A stretch of 64,000 bases of DNA from Fistulifera solaris (GCA_030295235.1 AP026162.1:372001-436000); one strand, 5' to 3'; shown: positions 1 to 10,887, numbered from the stretch's first letter. Notes: generated from the letters alone by a model not told the origin. Made by a program: numbers and translations.

Positions 1-90
1 TGACCAAGATGAAATAAGGGTAGGCACTATTTGCAATGCGTATCTTTGTTTTCTTGTCTCGAAAAGCTTTGTTTTAAAATCCTTGTCACG

Positions 91-170
91 GTCAACTATG
101 GGCTATGGGCCAAAGTGTATCTCAACTTTTCCAAGACTGCATTTCAGTCATGAACCATGATTTGGCATTT
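91..170. repeat. Fragment of a dispersed ~215 bp repeat (family R)
   Basis: The stretch contains an 'actatg..ccaaagtg' block followed by the hairpin-like GACTGCATTTCAGTCATGAA. The same two blocks occur in the same order at 52.83-52.87 kb, and the hairpin part recurs at 36.46 kb and 52.44 kb. The family is unrecognised. The rest of the first 512 bases holds no gene I can support; it includes the 5' flank of the first gene. Confidence 0.5.
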
Positions 171-512
171 GATCTCTATGCCCCTCTCTTGTCTCTAGCC
201 GTACAGTAACTTGGGTAATGGAATGAAGAACGGATACGAGAAGATATTACTGGCTGGGTAACGGTGGTGAGTGCCTGGTACTGATGAAGAACTTTTGCGC
301 GACAAGGGACAAGGACACCGCCGAGAAATAATGAGCGTCTGTACTTGGTACGCCTCCCCGACAAAATGGAAACAATAAACCGCATACCGGTAAAACCGCA
401 ACAATAACAAAAAGCGACAAAATGAAACGAGGCCTTCCTTGTAATGTTAATATCCTTCTTTCTCTCATCGTTTGTTAGTTAACTATAAATACAACGTCAC
501 ATAATTACAACC

Positions 513-1920
513 ATGAGACTCACTCGAACACTACTCGACAAAGCGCGGAGTCTCAAGTCGCTCGCACTTTCGGTACATTTCAAACAACCCGAGTTGGGAA
601 TGAAAGAATACGAAATCCTTTCGCGAGCGACAGCGTATTTAGTGGCGGTCGATCCTCCTTCCGAAGACGATGACGACGAGTCAGGGCCGTATTCACATCT
701 GAAACGATCCGAGAAACAACGGGAAGAACGGCTGTTCCAGAATTTACACAAATATTCACAACCTACGGGTCCCGGGCGACAGATTATGGACCTCGGATGG
801 CTGGAGTTTGTTCCACGTGAAGTGCGTCCTCAAGTACACATTGTGGCTTCCAGTCACGTCTTGGCTCCTTATCTGTAAGTGTCATTCGGAAGTATACATG
901 CTGCTAGTTCTTCTTCCATTTGGCGAGTCGACGACTCACATTCGCACACATACGCACGCAGATGGCAAGATTATTATCCACAAGAATGGCTGAAGCGAGT
1001 ACGCGCCGAGCACTGTACCTACTCACTCGAAGTTTTCGATCCTAACAAACCGCAAGAAGCTCTGGCGAAATTGGCTTTGAATCGTGACGTGTTTCATCAT
1101 CCGGAAGGACGAGATATTGCTCTCATTCATTTGCAAGAAGAACATTCGTCACTCAAACTGTTGCGGCGCTTGGGTGTTGCCATGCATCGATTGCGTGATC
1201 CCGACAAATTGTATCAAAAGGAGAGGATTTACTGTTTGATGGCTTCGTCGTGTCGGAACGAAATGTAGCGGATAGTGAATCTTTCCGTGCCGCCGCATCC
1301 AAACAAAACAACAATCACAACGAAGACACTCGCGTCTTTTATCCATACACCGAACAAGGCAAATTGGCATTTCATACCAACGATCGCTTCTTTGCTACAA
1401 CACCCGAACCCCTTCCCGAAGGACTGTGCGGTGCGCCCGTTCTGGATCAAGATGGAGAATTGTGTGGGACAGTGGAAGGGATTGTCCCCGTCACGCACAA
1501 AGACCAGCGCTTGGCCGGCAGTGCTGCGTTTCTACCATCCTATATTGTACAATCCTTCATTGATTATGTGGAACGCGGATTGTTGCAGCAGATCATGCCG
1601 AAAGATTTGTTTGACTTGGTGGTGACGGCGAAAAGACCAATTCCATTGGAGGAGGATTCTTCAAAAAAGACAAGGACGGAAAATATACCGGATTGACAGA
1701 TGTGGAAGAAGCCTATGATTCCGCACTGGATACCTTGCAGAAACGATACACCCCCGAAGAATACCAGGCTATTTCGAAAACAATCGAGGACGAACGCAAA
1801 GAAGTATTGGAAATCATGGATAAGGAAGGTGGAGAACTAGACGAAATCATTGCACGTGTTCGAGCCAAGACGCTACAAATAAGAGAAATGGTGATGGATC
1901 AGTATCAAAAGGAAAGATAA
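513..1920 (+). CDS. Trypsin/3C-like protease-fold protein with a Cys in the nucleophile position
   Basis: Two exons, 513-874 and 962-1920, with an 87-nt GTAAGT...CAG intron that joins codons cleanly (APYL/WQDYYP). The protein carries the three landmarks of a chymotrypsin-fold protease: His in VASSHV (residue 115, 855-857), Asp in RDIALIHL, and GLCGAPVLD where serine proteases have GDSGGP. The nucleophile would therefore be Cys (1427-1429), as in 3C-type proteases. After the protease fold comes a charged, probably helical tail. The reading frame changes by one base in two A4 runs (1216-1219 and 1631-1634); adding one A at each gives a continuous conserved-looking protein, so I treat these as likely consensus errors. 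Catalytic activity is inferred from motifs only. No targeting signal is evident and the substrate is unknown. Confidence 0.65.
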
Positions 1921-1987
1921 AATTCCCTAGCAAGTAGATTTTTTAATAAGAATATAGCAACACGTTTGCTTCACACATCAATATCGT

Positions 1988-2965
1988 TTACATGGCCTTG
2001 GTGACTTGCGTTTCCCATACTTGCGCGGCATCGGGAGCTATTTCTTCCAATACACTCCACATCCGCGCTCGTTGATTCTCATCATATGCCGAGGACGAAG
2101 CTCGACGCGATTGTTGATTCACAAAATACTGTCCCGTCACACCCTCCACATCGGCTGAACTACACAACCACGTTTCATCCAACGCATCTTCGACTTCAAT
2201 ACCAATTCTTCCCCAACCCGCCAATAGCATTTTCGTATTGACCGTCCCCGGATCCAAGCAATTGCACGTGATTCCTTGGGATGGCAATCGTTTGGCGAAT
2301 TCCATTGTCAACATGGCATCCAAAAGTTTCGATTCACTATACGCGGCATGGGCACTGTACGAACGATGGCGATAATGAAGATCGTCCCAACTTCGTATTG
2401 TCGCACATTGTGATAAAGAAGATGCAATGACAATGCGACTGGCGGTATCGGAAGTCAATGATTCGTTTAAAAGCCTGGGAAGCAAAAGAGAGGTAATGAC
2501 AAAGGGAGCCATAACATTGACCGCAAACGTGAGTTCTAGACCATCTTCGGTCAAAACGTGCTGTTCTGCAAACACTCCTGCATTGTTCATTATGATGGAA
2601 AGAGCAAGATTTTCTTTGTTGCACAATTGTTCAACGTGTTGCACCAACTGTCGACATCCTTGTACGGTCGAGAGATCCGCAGGTGGCAACGGTAAGACCT
2701 TTCCTTGAGAACCAAACGCTTGTACTACTTTCACCGCTGCTGCAATGCGCTGTGAGTCTCTTCCATGAATGAGAACATCGTAGCCTTTCTTTGCCAAGTG
2801 TTTTGCCGTGGTGATACCGATGCCATCGGTCGAGCCGGTCACCAGGACGGCACGGTTGACGATTCCTAACGCAAGAGTTGATTGCATCATTGTGAGAGCA
2901 AGAATAGCTAAAGCTATATGAAATCGAATGATATAATAAGATCTTTTCAAAAGTGGTGAAGTCAT
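1988..2965 (-). CDS. Short-chain dehydrogenase/reductase, retinol-dehydrogenase-like
   Basis: Single-exon protein of 325 residues. A hydrophobic N-terminus (residues ~15-35) acts as a signal or anchor and is followed directly by the Rossmann motif TGSTDGIG (about 43-50). Further SDR landmarks are NNAG (about 127) and the catalytic YSESK (Tyr-x-x-x-Lys), with a Ser in IASS upstream. This is the classical arrangement of NAD(P)-dependent reductases of the retinol dehydrogenase/protochlorophyllide reductase-like group. The membrane-proximal N-terminus suggests the ER or plastid envelope. The substrate cannot be told from sequence. The gene is divergent from the DUF4079 gene and shares a ~410 bp intergenic promoter region with it. 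Confidence 0.85.
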   Translation of the reverse strand: MTSPLLKRSYYIIRFHIALAILALTMMQSTLALGIVNRAVLVTGSTDGIGITTAKHLAKKGYDVLIHGRDSQRIAAAVKVVQAFGSQGKVLPLPPADLSTVQGCRQLVQHVEQLCNKENLALSIIMNNAGVFAEQHVLTEDGLELTFAVNVMAPFVITSLLLPRLLNESLTSDTASRIVIASSLSQCATIRSWDDLHYRHRSYSAHAAYSESKLLDAMLTMEFAKRLPSQGITCNCLDPGTVNTKMLLAGWGRIGIEVEDALDETWLCSSADVEGVTGQYFVNQQSRRASSSAYDENQRARMWSVLEEIAPDAAQVWETQVTKAM

Positions 2966-3154
2966 CTTTCCTTAACTTTCGCTGCAACGCCGAATGAAAG
3001 TTATCGAACGTCGAACATTTTCCATCACGAAAAATGAAGCGAACGCACCGCATTTTTGCGCGACAGAAAAAAAAAGATCCGCCGAACGATCCGTCTGTGC
3101 ACCCATCCGTTCGGCACCAAATAATGATGCCGACAAAATTTTCGTACTGTAGAC

Positions 3155-3163
3155 TACCTGGTA
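3155..3163 (+). promoter_or_regulatory. TACCTGGTA motif in a divergent promoter
   Basis: Perfect copy of the window-wide 9-mer. It lies 190 bp upstream of the SDR start (minus strand) and 217 bp upstream of the DUF4079 start (plus strand). It is embedded in a cluster of GGTACC-type half repeats (3156-3183). No other feature was seen in 2966-3379. A regulatory role is inferred from position and recurrence. Confidence 0.4.
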
Positions 3164-3379
3164 CCGGTACCAGTTACAGTACCTTTTTCGTTTGCCCATC
3201 ACAAAGCATTTTTCGATCTGACTCATTATTCTTCCGTTGTTTATACCTTTCCTGCTGCGGTGCCCCATCAACCTAACAATGGGTTGAGTGATGAGATTTT
3301 CTCGTTAAAGAACGATCATACAAGCGAAACACTTGTCTTTAAGCTGTCTCACTGACATTTTATCTTTGTCAATTCTATC

Positions 3380-4094
3380 ATGACTCGCCTTGCTCTTCTG
3401 GCCTTGCTTTCCACGTTCCTGACGGTGAACGCGTTTGTCGTTCCAACCGCTTATGTTCGTCGACAACAGAAGCCAAGTCCTCTGGTGATGCAATCGGCCT
3501 TCGATGGAATCAAGGAACCCGTTCAAAATTACGTCAATATTTGGACGCCCATGTTTCAACAAGCCAGAGATGCCGGTTTGGCACCGGATTTCTTGTTGCA
3601 TTGGGGTCATGGTGCCGCCATGGGCACTGTCTTGTTGACCATGGGTATGATTGGTGAGTGTGACAAAGCAAGCATGAATTCTTCTTTATTATACATCAAT
3701 CACTCATACGATAAGTTTCATCATTGCACGACCAGGGGCATGGATGGGATGGCAAATCCGACTGGGCAACGGCGAACAAGTCAATGCGCTTACGTTAGGT
3801 GAGACCATTCGTGAGCAGCATCCGAAAATCATCGGTGGAGCCTTCTTTTTCTTTCTCTTGGGAGGACAGGGGGGACTCGTGTTATTGGATACGCAGGGAC
3901 AAAGTATCTTGGAATCCCCACACGCTCTTTCGGCGGCGGTCGCGATCGGATTACTGGCCGTGCAAGCTATTTTGCCGAAATTCTTTGCATCGACTCCGGT
4001 GGCTCGCGATGCACATGCTTACTTGGGTTCAGCGACGATGGTGGCTCTCGTGGCTCATGCGGTTACGGGACTTCAACTGGGATTGTCGTTTTAA
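3380..4094 (+). CDS. Plastid-targeted DUF4079 membrane protein, copy 1
   Basis: Two exons, 3380-3653 and 3736-4094 (82-nt intron, GTGAGT...CAG), giving 210 residues. The N-terminus is a signal peptide ending VNA-FVVP, the diatom plastid bipartite signature. The mature part has HWGHGAAMG, a short helix, [12 protein letters not shown], and then further hydrophobic segments (about residues 132-205) including [18 protein letters not shown]. This matches the DUF4079 family of cyanobacterial and plastid membrane proteins, whose function is not established. The histidines inside the membrane segments could bind haem or metal, but that is inference. The downstream neighbour is a tandem paralogue with an identical intron position. 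Confidence 0.72.
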
Positions 4095-4494
4095 AGCTAA
4101 TGGAAATCTTGCCACAAAAGGAAGTTAACACATGCGCTTTCGACGTCTCAACATTTAAAAGTGAATTGTGGCGCTCGCTTGATTGTTAATGAAATACATC
4201 CTCCGATAATTTTCCGTCTTTTCGCACGCACTTTCACAAGAACCATGATATGACCCCCTAACGCTCCAATCGCATCGCTGCATGAAGATTTCCACTCGCT
4301 TCATTGTGAAACCCTTCATTTTCTTCTGCACAGTACATGAAAACGTCTTTCGGCATAAGGTACATGTCACGTTCTTTGCCTTGAGGGTTCCCAAAATCAA
4401 TGAATCTTGACCGTTCTATTCTACATGTGATTCTTCAAGCCCGTTCTCATAATATAAGCTATTGATTGCTCGTCACAAACCCACATCTGCTATC
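4095..4494. other. Intergenic, promoter of DUF4079 copy 2
   Basis: About 400 bp between the tandem paralogues. I see no gene, repeat or strong motif beyond AT-rich stretches just before the next start codon. Confidence 0.6.
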
Positions 4495-5191
4495 ATGACA
4501 CGTTTTATCGTTTCCATCGTCTCCTTCCTGCTCACTGGAGCCCACGCGTTTGTGGTCCCCGCGACCCAGACGTATCAAAAACAGCGATCACCCATCGTTC
4601 GGCAGTCGGCACTGGACGAAATTCGAGAGACTGTCCAAGATCAAGTCAGCAATGGAGCACCGTTGGTCGAACAAGCCCATCAGGCTGGATATAATCTTCC
4701 CGGTTTGCATTGGGGACACGGAACCGTAATGGCAATCGTCTTTGTGACAATGGGCCTGACAGGTAAGTGCCGAAGTAGGCTACAGAGAAGAGCCATTTGA
4801 TTGTGTTCTTATGATGTATATGACAATGTTCGGATCAGGTGCTTGGTTGGGATGGCAGATTCGCCTCGGTAATGGAGAAAGGCTCACTTCGTCTGGAGAA
4901 ACCATTCGTGAGCGCCACCCCAAAATCATGAGCGGAGTTTTGATGCTGTTTATCGTAGGCGCATTGTTAGGAATGGCTGCACTAAATGCCCAAGGACAGC
5001 CTATTTTGGAATCTCCTCATGCCAGAACGGCAGGAGTGGTCCTTGCTTTGTTGGCGATTCAAGCGACACTTCCCAACTTTTTTGCGTCGAGCCGATTCGC
5101 TCGTGCGACTCACGCCTACTTGGGATCTGCCACTGTAGTGACGATTCTAGTGCATATTATCAACGGTATTCGGTTGGGAAATTCGTTTTAA
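4495..5191 (+). CDS. Plastid-targeted DUF4079 membrane protein, copy 2
   Basis: Tandem paralogue of the preceding gene: exons 4495-4762 and 4839-5191 with a 76-nt GTAAGT...CAG intron at the same codon ([15 protein letters not shown]), 206 residues. I chose the ATG at 4495, rather than an in-frame ATG 11 codons upstream, because it starts exactly at the signal peptide (MTRFIVSIVSFLLTGAHA-FVVP) and aligns with the start of copy 1. All conserved features of copy 1 are kept: LHWGHG, GETIRE(R/Q)[12 protein letters not shown] and a C-terminal hydrophobic segment. Sequence divergence is substantial, so the duplication is not recent. The function is unknown. Confidence 0.72.
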
Positions 5192-5593
5192 ATATATTGA
5201 ATTGTAACGTAGCAAGGGAAATGATTTATTGTTGATGTTTGTTTTCACTCGAATGAATGAGCGCGAAAAGTAAAAACTCGTTCGCTTGTAGTTTCACTGT
5301 TGTTCCAAGTGTAGCGGGCAGCCATCTATTATGGTTCATTGTTAGTAAATGCAGTACCGATACGAAGCAATGCGGGTGCAACGGACGACGCTCCGCGGTG
5401 CAGACCGTTGAGCGACCATTTGACAGGGAGATTCATCACAACTTTGCTACACTAGAATTTAATGTTGGTTTAGACGGCTTTACTAATCTCCCCGGAGTCT
5501 AACAGTCATTGCACGCACACACGCTGCCGTTGTTGCTGCGTGACGATAGAGTTACTTCTTGTGAGCGATCAATACAACAAAAGCACTTTGACC
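5192..5593. other. Intergenic, promoter of the TM9SF gene
   Basis: No gene, repeat or RNA was recognised here. A short open frame (5257-5502) has no family resemblance. Confidence 0.6.
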
Positions 5594-7694
5594 ATGGTGG
5601 CCTCGAAGTTTCTTCTTTTTTTCGCTCTTTTGAACACTGTAGCAGCGCTACTTCCCAAGAAGGTGAAACGCGTACCTGCGGGGAGGAAATATAAGAAGCA
5701 CGACGATGTTCATATTGTTGTGAACAAAGTAGGGTGAGTTACTCTTTTCTGATTTGCTCAAGCGATCGTTGAATGAAACTCATAACAGTGATCATTCAAT
5801 CATCAGCCCCTTCAACAACCCCATCGAAACATACCGGTATTACTCTCTTCCGTTTTGCCAGAGTCATTCTACAGAAGACGAAGAGGAGGAAGAAGCAGAT
5901 GCCGAAAACGTGAGCATTGATCGCGTGACTTCGCGACGCGAGGCGGCGATTCGTCACCGTCAACGCCTCGGCGAGTCTATGGTAGGCGATCGACGGGAAT
6001 CGTCGCCCTACGAAATCAGTTTTCTGGATGATGTGGAATGGCGATTGCTGTGTAAGGTGACGCTCGATCAAAAAGATTTGAAAAAGTTCAAGGAGGCGAT
6101 TCATAATAACTATTTCTTTGAAATGTTCGTGGAAGATCTTGCAATGTGGGGTTATGTTGGAGATGTTGCGGATGAAGATATCTTATTGGATGACAGTCGA
6201 ACTGTTCTTTTTCCGCATTTGCATTTTAAATTGGGATACAACGAAAACCAAATTGTTTCAGCCAAGGTTACAACTGATGTACGTGCTGTGTGACAACTTT
6301 CGACTGAGAGATGGCTCTTGGGTTACTAACAATGTTCGCCCCCATGTAGTTGGAACGAAAAGTCGACATTACACGAATCGACATTCCGAAAACTATCAAG
6401 TTCTCCTATTCGGTAGAATGGGTTCCAGAGCGCTTAGAATGGAAGGATCGAATGTCTCGTTATTCAGAACATCAAAGCTTTGTTCCGCAGTCCTTTGAAA
6501 TTCATTGGCTGTCCATCATCAACTCTTGTGTATTGGTACTGCTGTTGACGGCGTTCCTGCTGATCATCTTGTTGCGAGTCTTAAAGAATGATTTTGCACG
6601 TTACATGGATCTCGACGATGAGTCGTTGGAAGAGGAAGAGGTAAGTTTGTCGAGGACTTGAAGCTTATTTAGATATCGCTTCGACATGAAGATATGCCAA
6701 CGCCGCCTTTCGATCTCTTTCTGTGCAGTCGGGATGGAAATTGATTCATGGCGATGTATTCCGCTTTCCCGAAAATTCCGATTTGTTTTGTGCCGCAGTT
6801 GGAACAGGAAATCAACTTCTGGTCATGACCTTGTTCCACATTTCGTTGGCACTCCTCCATGTTATCTCGACCACACGCCGCGGATCGATTATGGCGGGGG
6901 TTGTAGTGCTTTATGCGCTTACTTCCATTGTCGGTGGATACACTGCCATGCGACTTTACAAACAGATGAACGGCAAAAACTGGGTCCGTCTCGCTGTCAC
7001 AACTGCACTGTTATTCCCAGGACCTGTTGCTACTGTCTTTATGGTTTTGAACACGCTTGCGTTGATGCACGGATCTACTAGTGCCCTTCCGTTCACAGCT
7101 TTATTGACGGTCACTTGTTTGTATTGCTTTGTTTCATTCCCATTGACGGTTGTGGGCTCAGTCCTTGCCAAAAACTACGCCAATGGCGATTTCAATGCCC
7201 CAACGCGAACGAAAAAGATTGCACGAGAGATTCCGACCGAAATTCCGTGGTATCGCGGGCGAGCATTTTCTGTGGCGGTTGCCGGCTTCCTTCCGTTTTC
7301 GGCAATCTACATTGAATTGCATCACATTTTCGCTTCCATGTGGGGACACCAAATTTACACTCTCTTCGGTATTCTGTTTCTGGCTTTTATTCTTCTGGTG
7401 ATTGTGACATCATTCATTACTGTGGCTCTCCTTTACTTTCAATTGGCAAGAGAGGATCATCGCTGGTGGTGGGCGACGTATGTCAATGGAGGAATGACAG
7501 GATTTTTCATCTTTGCCTATTCCTTTTATTATTACTTTAACAGAAGCGAAATGAGTGGCGCGTTACAAGCATCATTCTTCTTTGGATACATGGCAGTCAT
7601 CTCCTACGCCTTCTTCATTATGCTGGGAAGTGCGTCATTTCAATTCAGCTTGGCGTTCGTGCGATACATTTACTCTAGAATTAAGAGCGACTAA
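5594..7694 (+). CDS. Transmembrane 9 superfamily protein (nonaspanin/EMP70)
   Basis: Four exons: 5594-5733, 5807-6278, 6350-6640, 6729-7694. Introns are 71 to 88 nt, all GT-AG, and the frame is maintained throughout (622 residues, the usual TM9SF size). The start is at 5594 because the protein then opens with a clean signal peptide (MVASKFLLFFALLNTVAALL). A luminal N-terminal half with NPIETYRYYSLPFC is followed by LERKVDITRID and nine hydrophobic segments, with the first after QSFEIHWLSIINS. The C-terminus FVRYIYSRIKSD is the family's typical ending. In other eukaryotes these proteins cycle between Golgi and endosomes and help to sort membrane proteins. An acidic insert (residues ~70-80) separates the conserved luminal blocks. 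Confidence 0.93.
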
Positions 7695-7771
7695 TTATCA
7701 TTTATTGTAATCGAAGCGATCGATCGTCTACTAACTTTTAAATCTATGTGATCCATTTCTATAATGTAGCT

Positions 7772-9208
7772 TTAGCTGCCACGGCGTTTCATTCTCTTGC
7801 GCAAAGTCTTTAACCGAACAGGCAGACGCAGTAGGGCTCGTATGGGTTGCTTTAGTTCCGAAACGCGCTCCCATTCGTCCCACCATGGACCGCCGCCAAT
7901 TTCCGCCCCTCCTTGGGCACTTTGTGCTCTGTCAATCAGAGGTGGTCCCTTTTTTCGTACATACGACTTGCTTGCAGGATGCCACTCAAGCTCCCACAGC
8001 GAAAGAGTTGTTTTCGCTTCGAATGTGTCTTTGCAAAAGCGAACCATGCCTTCATCGGGTGTTGGTGCTCGGAAAACGAGGCCTTTTATCTCGCCGGGAT
8101 CGCATTCGTAAACAATTCTCGCTTCAAATGGACGATCGCCTACTGTACAATTACCTTCTAGCTCCCAATATCCCCAAGTCGAAACTTTCCAGCGCATGGT
8201 GCCTGTCCATGGCACAGCTTCATACATTTTGCCGTTGTAGTGAATCGACACCATTCCCAAAGCTTCTTTCCGACCGAATGGTATGCTGCGAATCCCTCCT
8301 CCAGCCGTAACCGACAACTGCTCGTATCCATCAAACGAGTTGCACTGCGTCCAATACCATTTCGTAGGCAAAGCAGCTCCCCAGTTCTTTTCCGCATAAA
8401 ACGGAGCGTCCACAAAGTTGTACGTCTGGTTGTTCCATGTAATTCGACCGGAAGCACGAGCGTCTGCCATAGTAACTTGCCAGTGCGGTTCAAACACTTC
8501 AAGGGAAGCGAGCCACCCGGCTGTGCTTTTTTGGGTTCCGTTCACGTCGCCCCATCCGCAGAGTGGCTTAACCTGAAAGTCAAAATCACAGGTGCATACT
8601 TTGTCGGTCTCGTCGAAGAGACCTCCTACGGTACCATCTCTTCCTCGGACACGTCCTAAAAAGTGAGTCGGCAATATTTGAAAGCCACTTTGTACCGTTT
8701 TTCGCCATACTTCCGGTGAAAGATTTGTTTGTGTCTTCATGACTTGCTTATCGTAACCAGGCTTGTATTCAAAATTGCAACCGAGACCTTGTTGCTTTTT
8801 CCAGGCCCAAAAACGCGAGTCATCTCGGTCGGCTTGCACAATGTAACCATCCCGTGGACCCACCACTTGAATACAGGCTAATCTCAAATCAGAAGGCGGT
8901 CGATGGCCGGGATCTTCAATGGAAATGATAATGGCAAAACTCACGTCCGGCAACGTCAAACGATAATACCAGCCTTCCGTAAAACGCGCATTCCCACGGT
9001 TCTTGGAAGAGAAACGCCAGAATGGCTGACGGTACGCCGGATGAGAAGGAAGAAAATGACGACCTGAATGTGGCGTTTGGAGTGGGAATGCTTTGGGTTC
9101 AATGGGTTCAACCGATAAATTTGGTGACGTTTTGTGGCGTCGTGAAAACGACCATGACGTGCCAGTTTGAAGCAACCAAAAGACACAAAGATGAAGTAAG
9201 CGCCTCAT
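7772..9208 (-). CDS. VTE1: Tocopherol cyclase-like protein, plastid-targeted
   Basis: Single exon of 478 residues. A hydrophobic N-terminus ending in TSWSF is consistent with plastid bipartite targeting. The body matches tocopherol cyclase: HPAYRQPFWRFSS, the FTEGWYYRLTLPD block with IIISIEDPG, then HWQVTMADARASG, FVDAPFYAEKNWG, and WYWTQCNSF followed by LTAGGGIR. In plants and cyanobacteria VTE1 closes the chromanol ring of tocopherols and plastochromanol. The same chemistry in the plastid is the natural inference here. The gene is convergent with TM9SF, with stop codons about 80 bp apart. Confidence 0.88.
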   Translation of the reverse strand: MRRLLHLCVFWLLQTGTSWSFSRRHKTSPNLSVEPIEPKAFPLQTPHSGRHFLPSHPAYRQPFWRFSSKNRGNARFTEGWYYRLTLPDVSFAIIISIEDPGHRPPSDLRLACIQVVGPRDGYIVQADRDDSRFWAWKKQQGLGCNFEYKPGYDKQVMKTQTNLSPEVWRKTVQSGFQILPTHFLGRVRGRDGTVGGLFDETDKVCTCDFDFQVKPLCGWGDVNGTQKSTAGWLASLEVFEPHWQVTMADARASGRITWNNQTYNFVDAPFYAEKNWGAALPTKWYWTQCNSFDGYEQLSVTAGGGIRSIPFGRKEALGMVSIHYNGKMYEAVPWTGTMRWKVSTWGYWELEGNCTVGDRPFEARIVYECDPGEIKGLVFRAPTPDEGMVRFCKDTFEAKTTLSLWELEWHPASKSYVRKKGPPLIDRAQSAQGGAEIGGGPWWDEWERVSELKQPIRALLRLPVRLKTLRKRMKRRGS

Positions 9209-9300
9209 TTTCGAGTTTATTGTAGTTTAATATTTAGAAAGTGGTCATTCTGCAAGATTCGGTAAATATAATTCATGTCTAAATCAACATCTTTCTTTCA

Positions 9301-9309
9301 TACCTGGTA
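9301..9309 (+). promoter_or_regulatory. TACCTGGTA motif upstream of tocopherol cyclase
   Basis: Perfect motif copy 93 bp upstream of the VTE1-like start codon and just before the 220 bp repeat array. Confidence 0.4.
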
Positions 9310-9354
9310 GCCAGCATAACAATGGGAAAATGTCGCTACAAATAAAGTATGATG

Positions 9355-10135
9355 CGCATATTCCCTATTGTCGGACATCCGGGTTCCCTTCTGTCGATAA
9401 ATTCCCTTACGGAGGCCTACGTGGGTTCTACGGGTAGACATTACAAGCGTATTATTATTGCTCATTTTGGATGTATCGGCTCAAATAATACTCATTCATA
9501 GTTGCACGACGCGCAACAAATAAGATGGGGGCGGAGTTGTAAATGATGACATTGCCAAATGACACTCGAAAGTGGATGCGTTTGCTATTGTTGCGCATCC
9601 GGGTTCCCTTCTGTCGATAAATTTCCTTACGGAGGCCTACGTGGGTTCTACGGGTAGACATTACAAGCGTATTATTATTGCTCATTTTGGATGTATCGGC
9701 TCAAATAACACTCATTCATAGTTGCACGACGCGCAACAAATAAGATGGGGGCGGAGTTTAAAATGATGACATCGAAAGTGGATGCGTTTGCTATTGTTGC
9801 GCATCCGGGTTCCCTTCTGTCGATAAATTTCCTTACGGAGGCCTACGTGGGTTCTACGGGTAGACATTACAAGCGTATTATTATTGCTCATTTTGGATGT
9901 ATCGGCTCAAATAATACTCATTCATAGTTGCACGACGCGCAACAAATAAGATGGGGGCGGAGTTGTAAATGATGACATTGCCAAATGACACTCGAAAGTG
10001 GATGCGTTTGCTATTGTTGCGCATCCGGGTTCCCTTCTGTCGATAAATTTCCTTAAGGAGGCCTACGTGGGTTCTACGGGTAGACATTACAAGCGTATTA
10101 TTATTGCTCAATTCGGATGTTTCGGCGGCAATAAC
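9355..10135. repeat. Tandem array of four ~220 bp units
   Basis: The landmark CATCCGGGTTCCCTTCTG occurs at 9376, 9596, 9802 and 10022, giving spacings of 220, 206 and 220. The short interval lacks a 14 bp block (around TTGCCAAATGACAC) that is present in the neighbours. Inner copies look nearly identical; the first and last are truncated and more diverged at their outer edges. Each unit contains AGGCCTACGTGGG and a GCACGACGCGC block. No convincing protein is encoded; matching ~76-codon frames on the minus strand simply span the repeat. A diverged relative lies at 11.9 kb. The family is unrecognised. Confidence 0.85.
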
Positions 10136-10887
10136 ACTCTCTTATGAATGAACTATGCGTACCAACATTGGCAGATTATCGCCATTATAGATTTTCACAA
10201 TTTAGTCCGTTGAAAGCACATCTTTGGGTTAGAATAAATTGTCTCCTTGTGACTGAGAAACGAGTCTTGGAGAAAAACGAACAACACTTTGGCGAATAGT
10301 AAATTTGTAGGTGCAGAATCTGGGAGGAGTTATCTAGATCTAAAGTGCCTTTGAAGGTGTGTTCAGTTGAGCGAGTCTTTTCTCTGCCATGGCAAATTCG
10401 TTTACCAGTCAGATCGATATCCGGTTTGGCGAAAAGCAGATTATAAGAAATCATTTTGGCCTTCCATCCTGCATGTCATAAGCTTGATGAACAATGATGA
10501 ACCAAACAGCGAAAGAATATCCGGTTAGGGAACAAAAGCTCTTTGTGAGTAAAAAGGAAACGAAGTAGAAGAATGTACATGATTGTATCCAGTCGAGGTC
10601 GCTGTGATCGAAGTTTGTTGATGAAGCGCGAAAATACCAGGTACGACAAGTCTCATGAATCATGATTCATCGTACATTGTCACGAAATAACTATTCAACC
10701 AAAGGATCCAAGATGATCGTAAGGATGCAGAAATGCATTGCGAATGTATCTTTTGGTTATAAGCCCCGCTTTTGCAGGTTAAGATATTCACACGCTTGAC
10801 GACGAAAGAAGAGGTTCTGCCACTCAGACCTTGAACAAGTCCATTCCTAATTCGTGACATGAGGGATACGGTCAAAGCGTATTAAGA
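10136..10887. other. Unassigned stretch with a promoter-like cluster
   Basis: No gene recognised. It contains TACCAGGTA (10635-10643) and, 11 bp further on, the perfect 16 bp palindrome ATGAATCATGATTCAT (10655-10670), a bZIP-like arrangement. Both elements resemble promoter material although no supported start codon lies nearby. An unannotated RNA or small gene is possible. Confidence 0.4.

Noticed and set aside
1211-1220. A 10-nt 'intron' (GTATCAAAAG) to explain the frame change in the protease-like gene
   Set aside because: Far too short for splicing; a missing A in the adjacent A4 run explains the frame better.
9455-10111. Near-identical 76-codon minus-strand open frames (9455-9685 and 9881-10111)
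   Set aside because: They arise because the frame spans the tandem repeat unit; the 206 bp unit breaks it, and the amino-acid content is unlike any protein.
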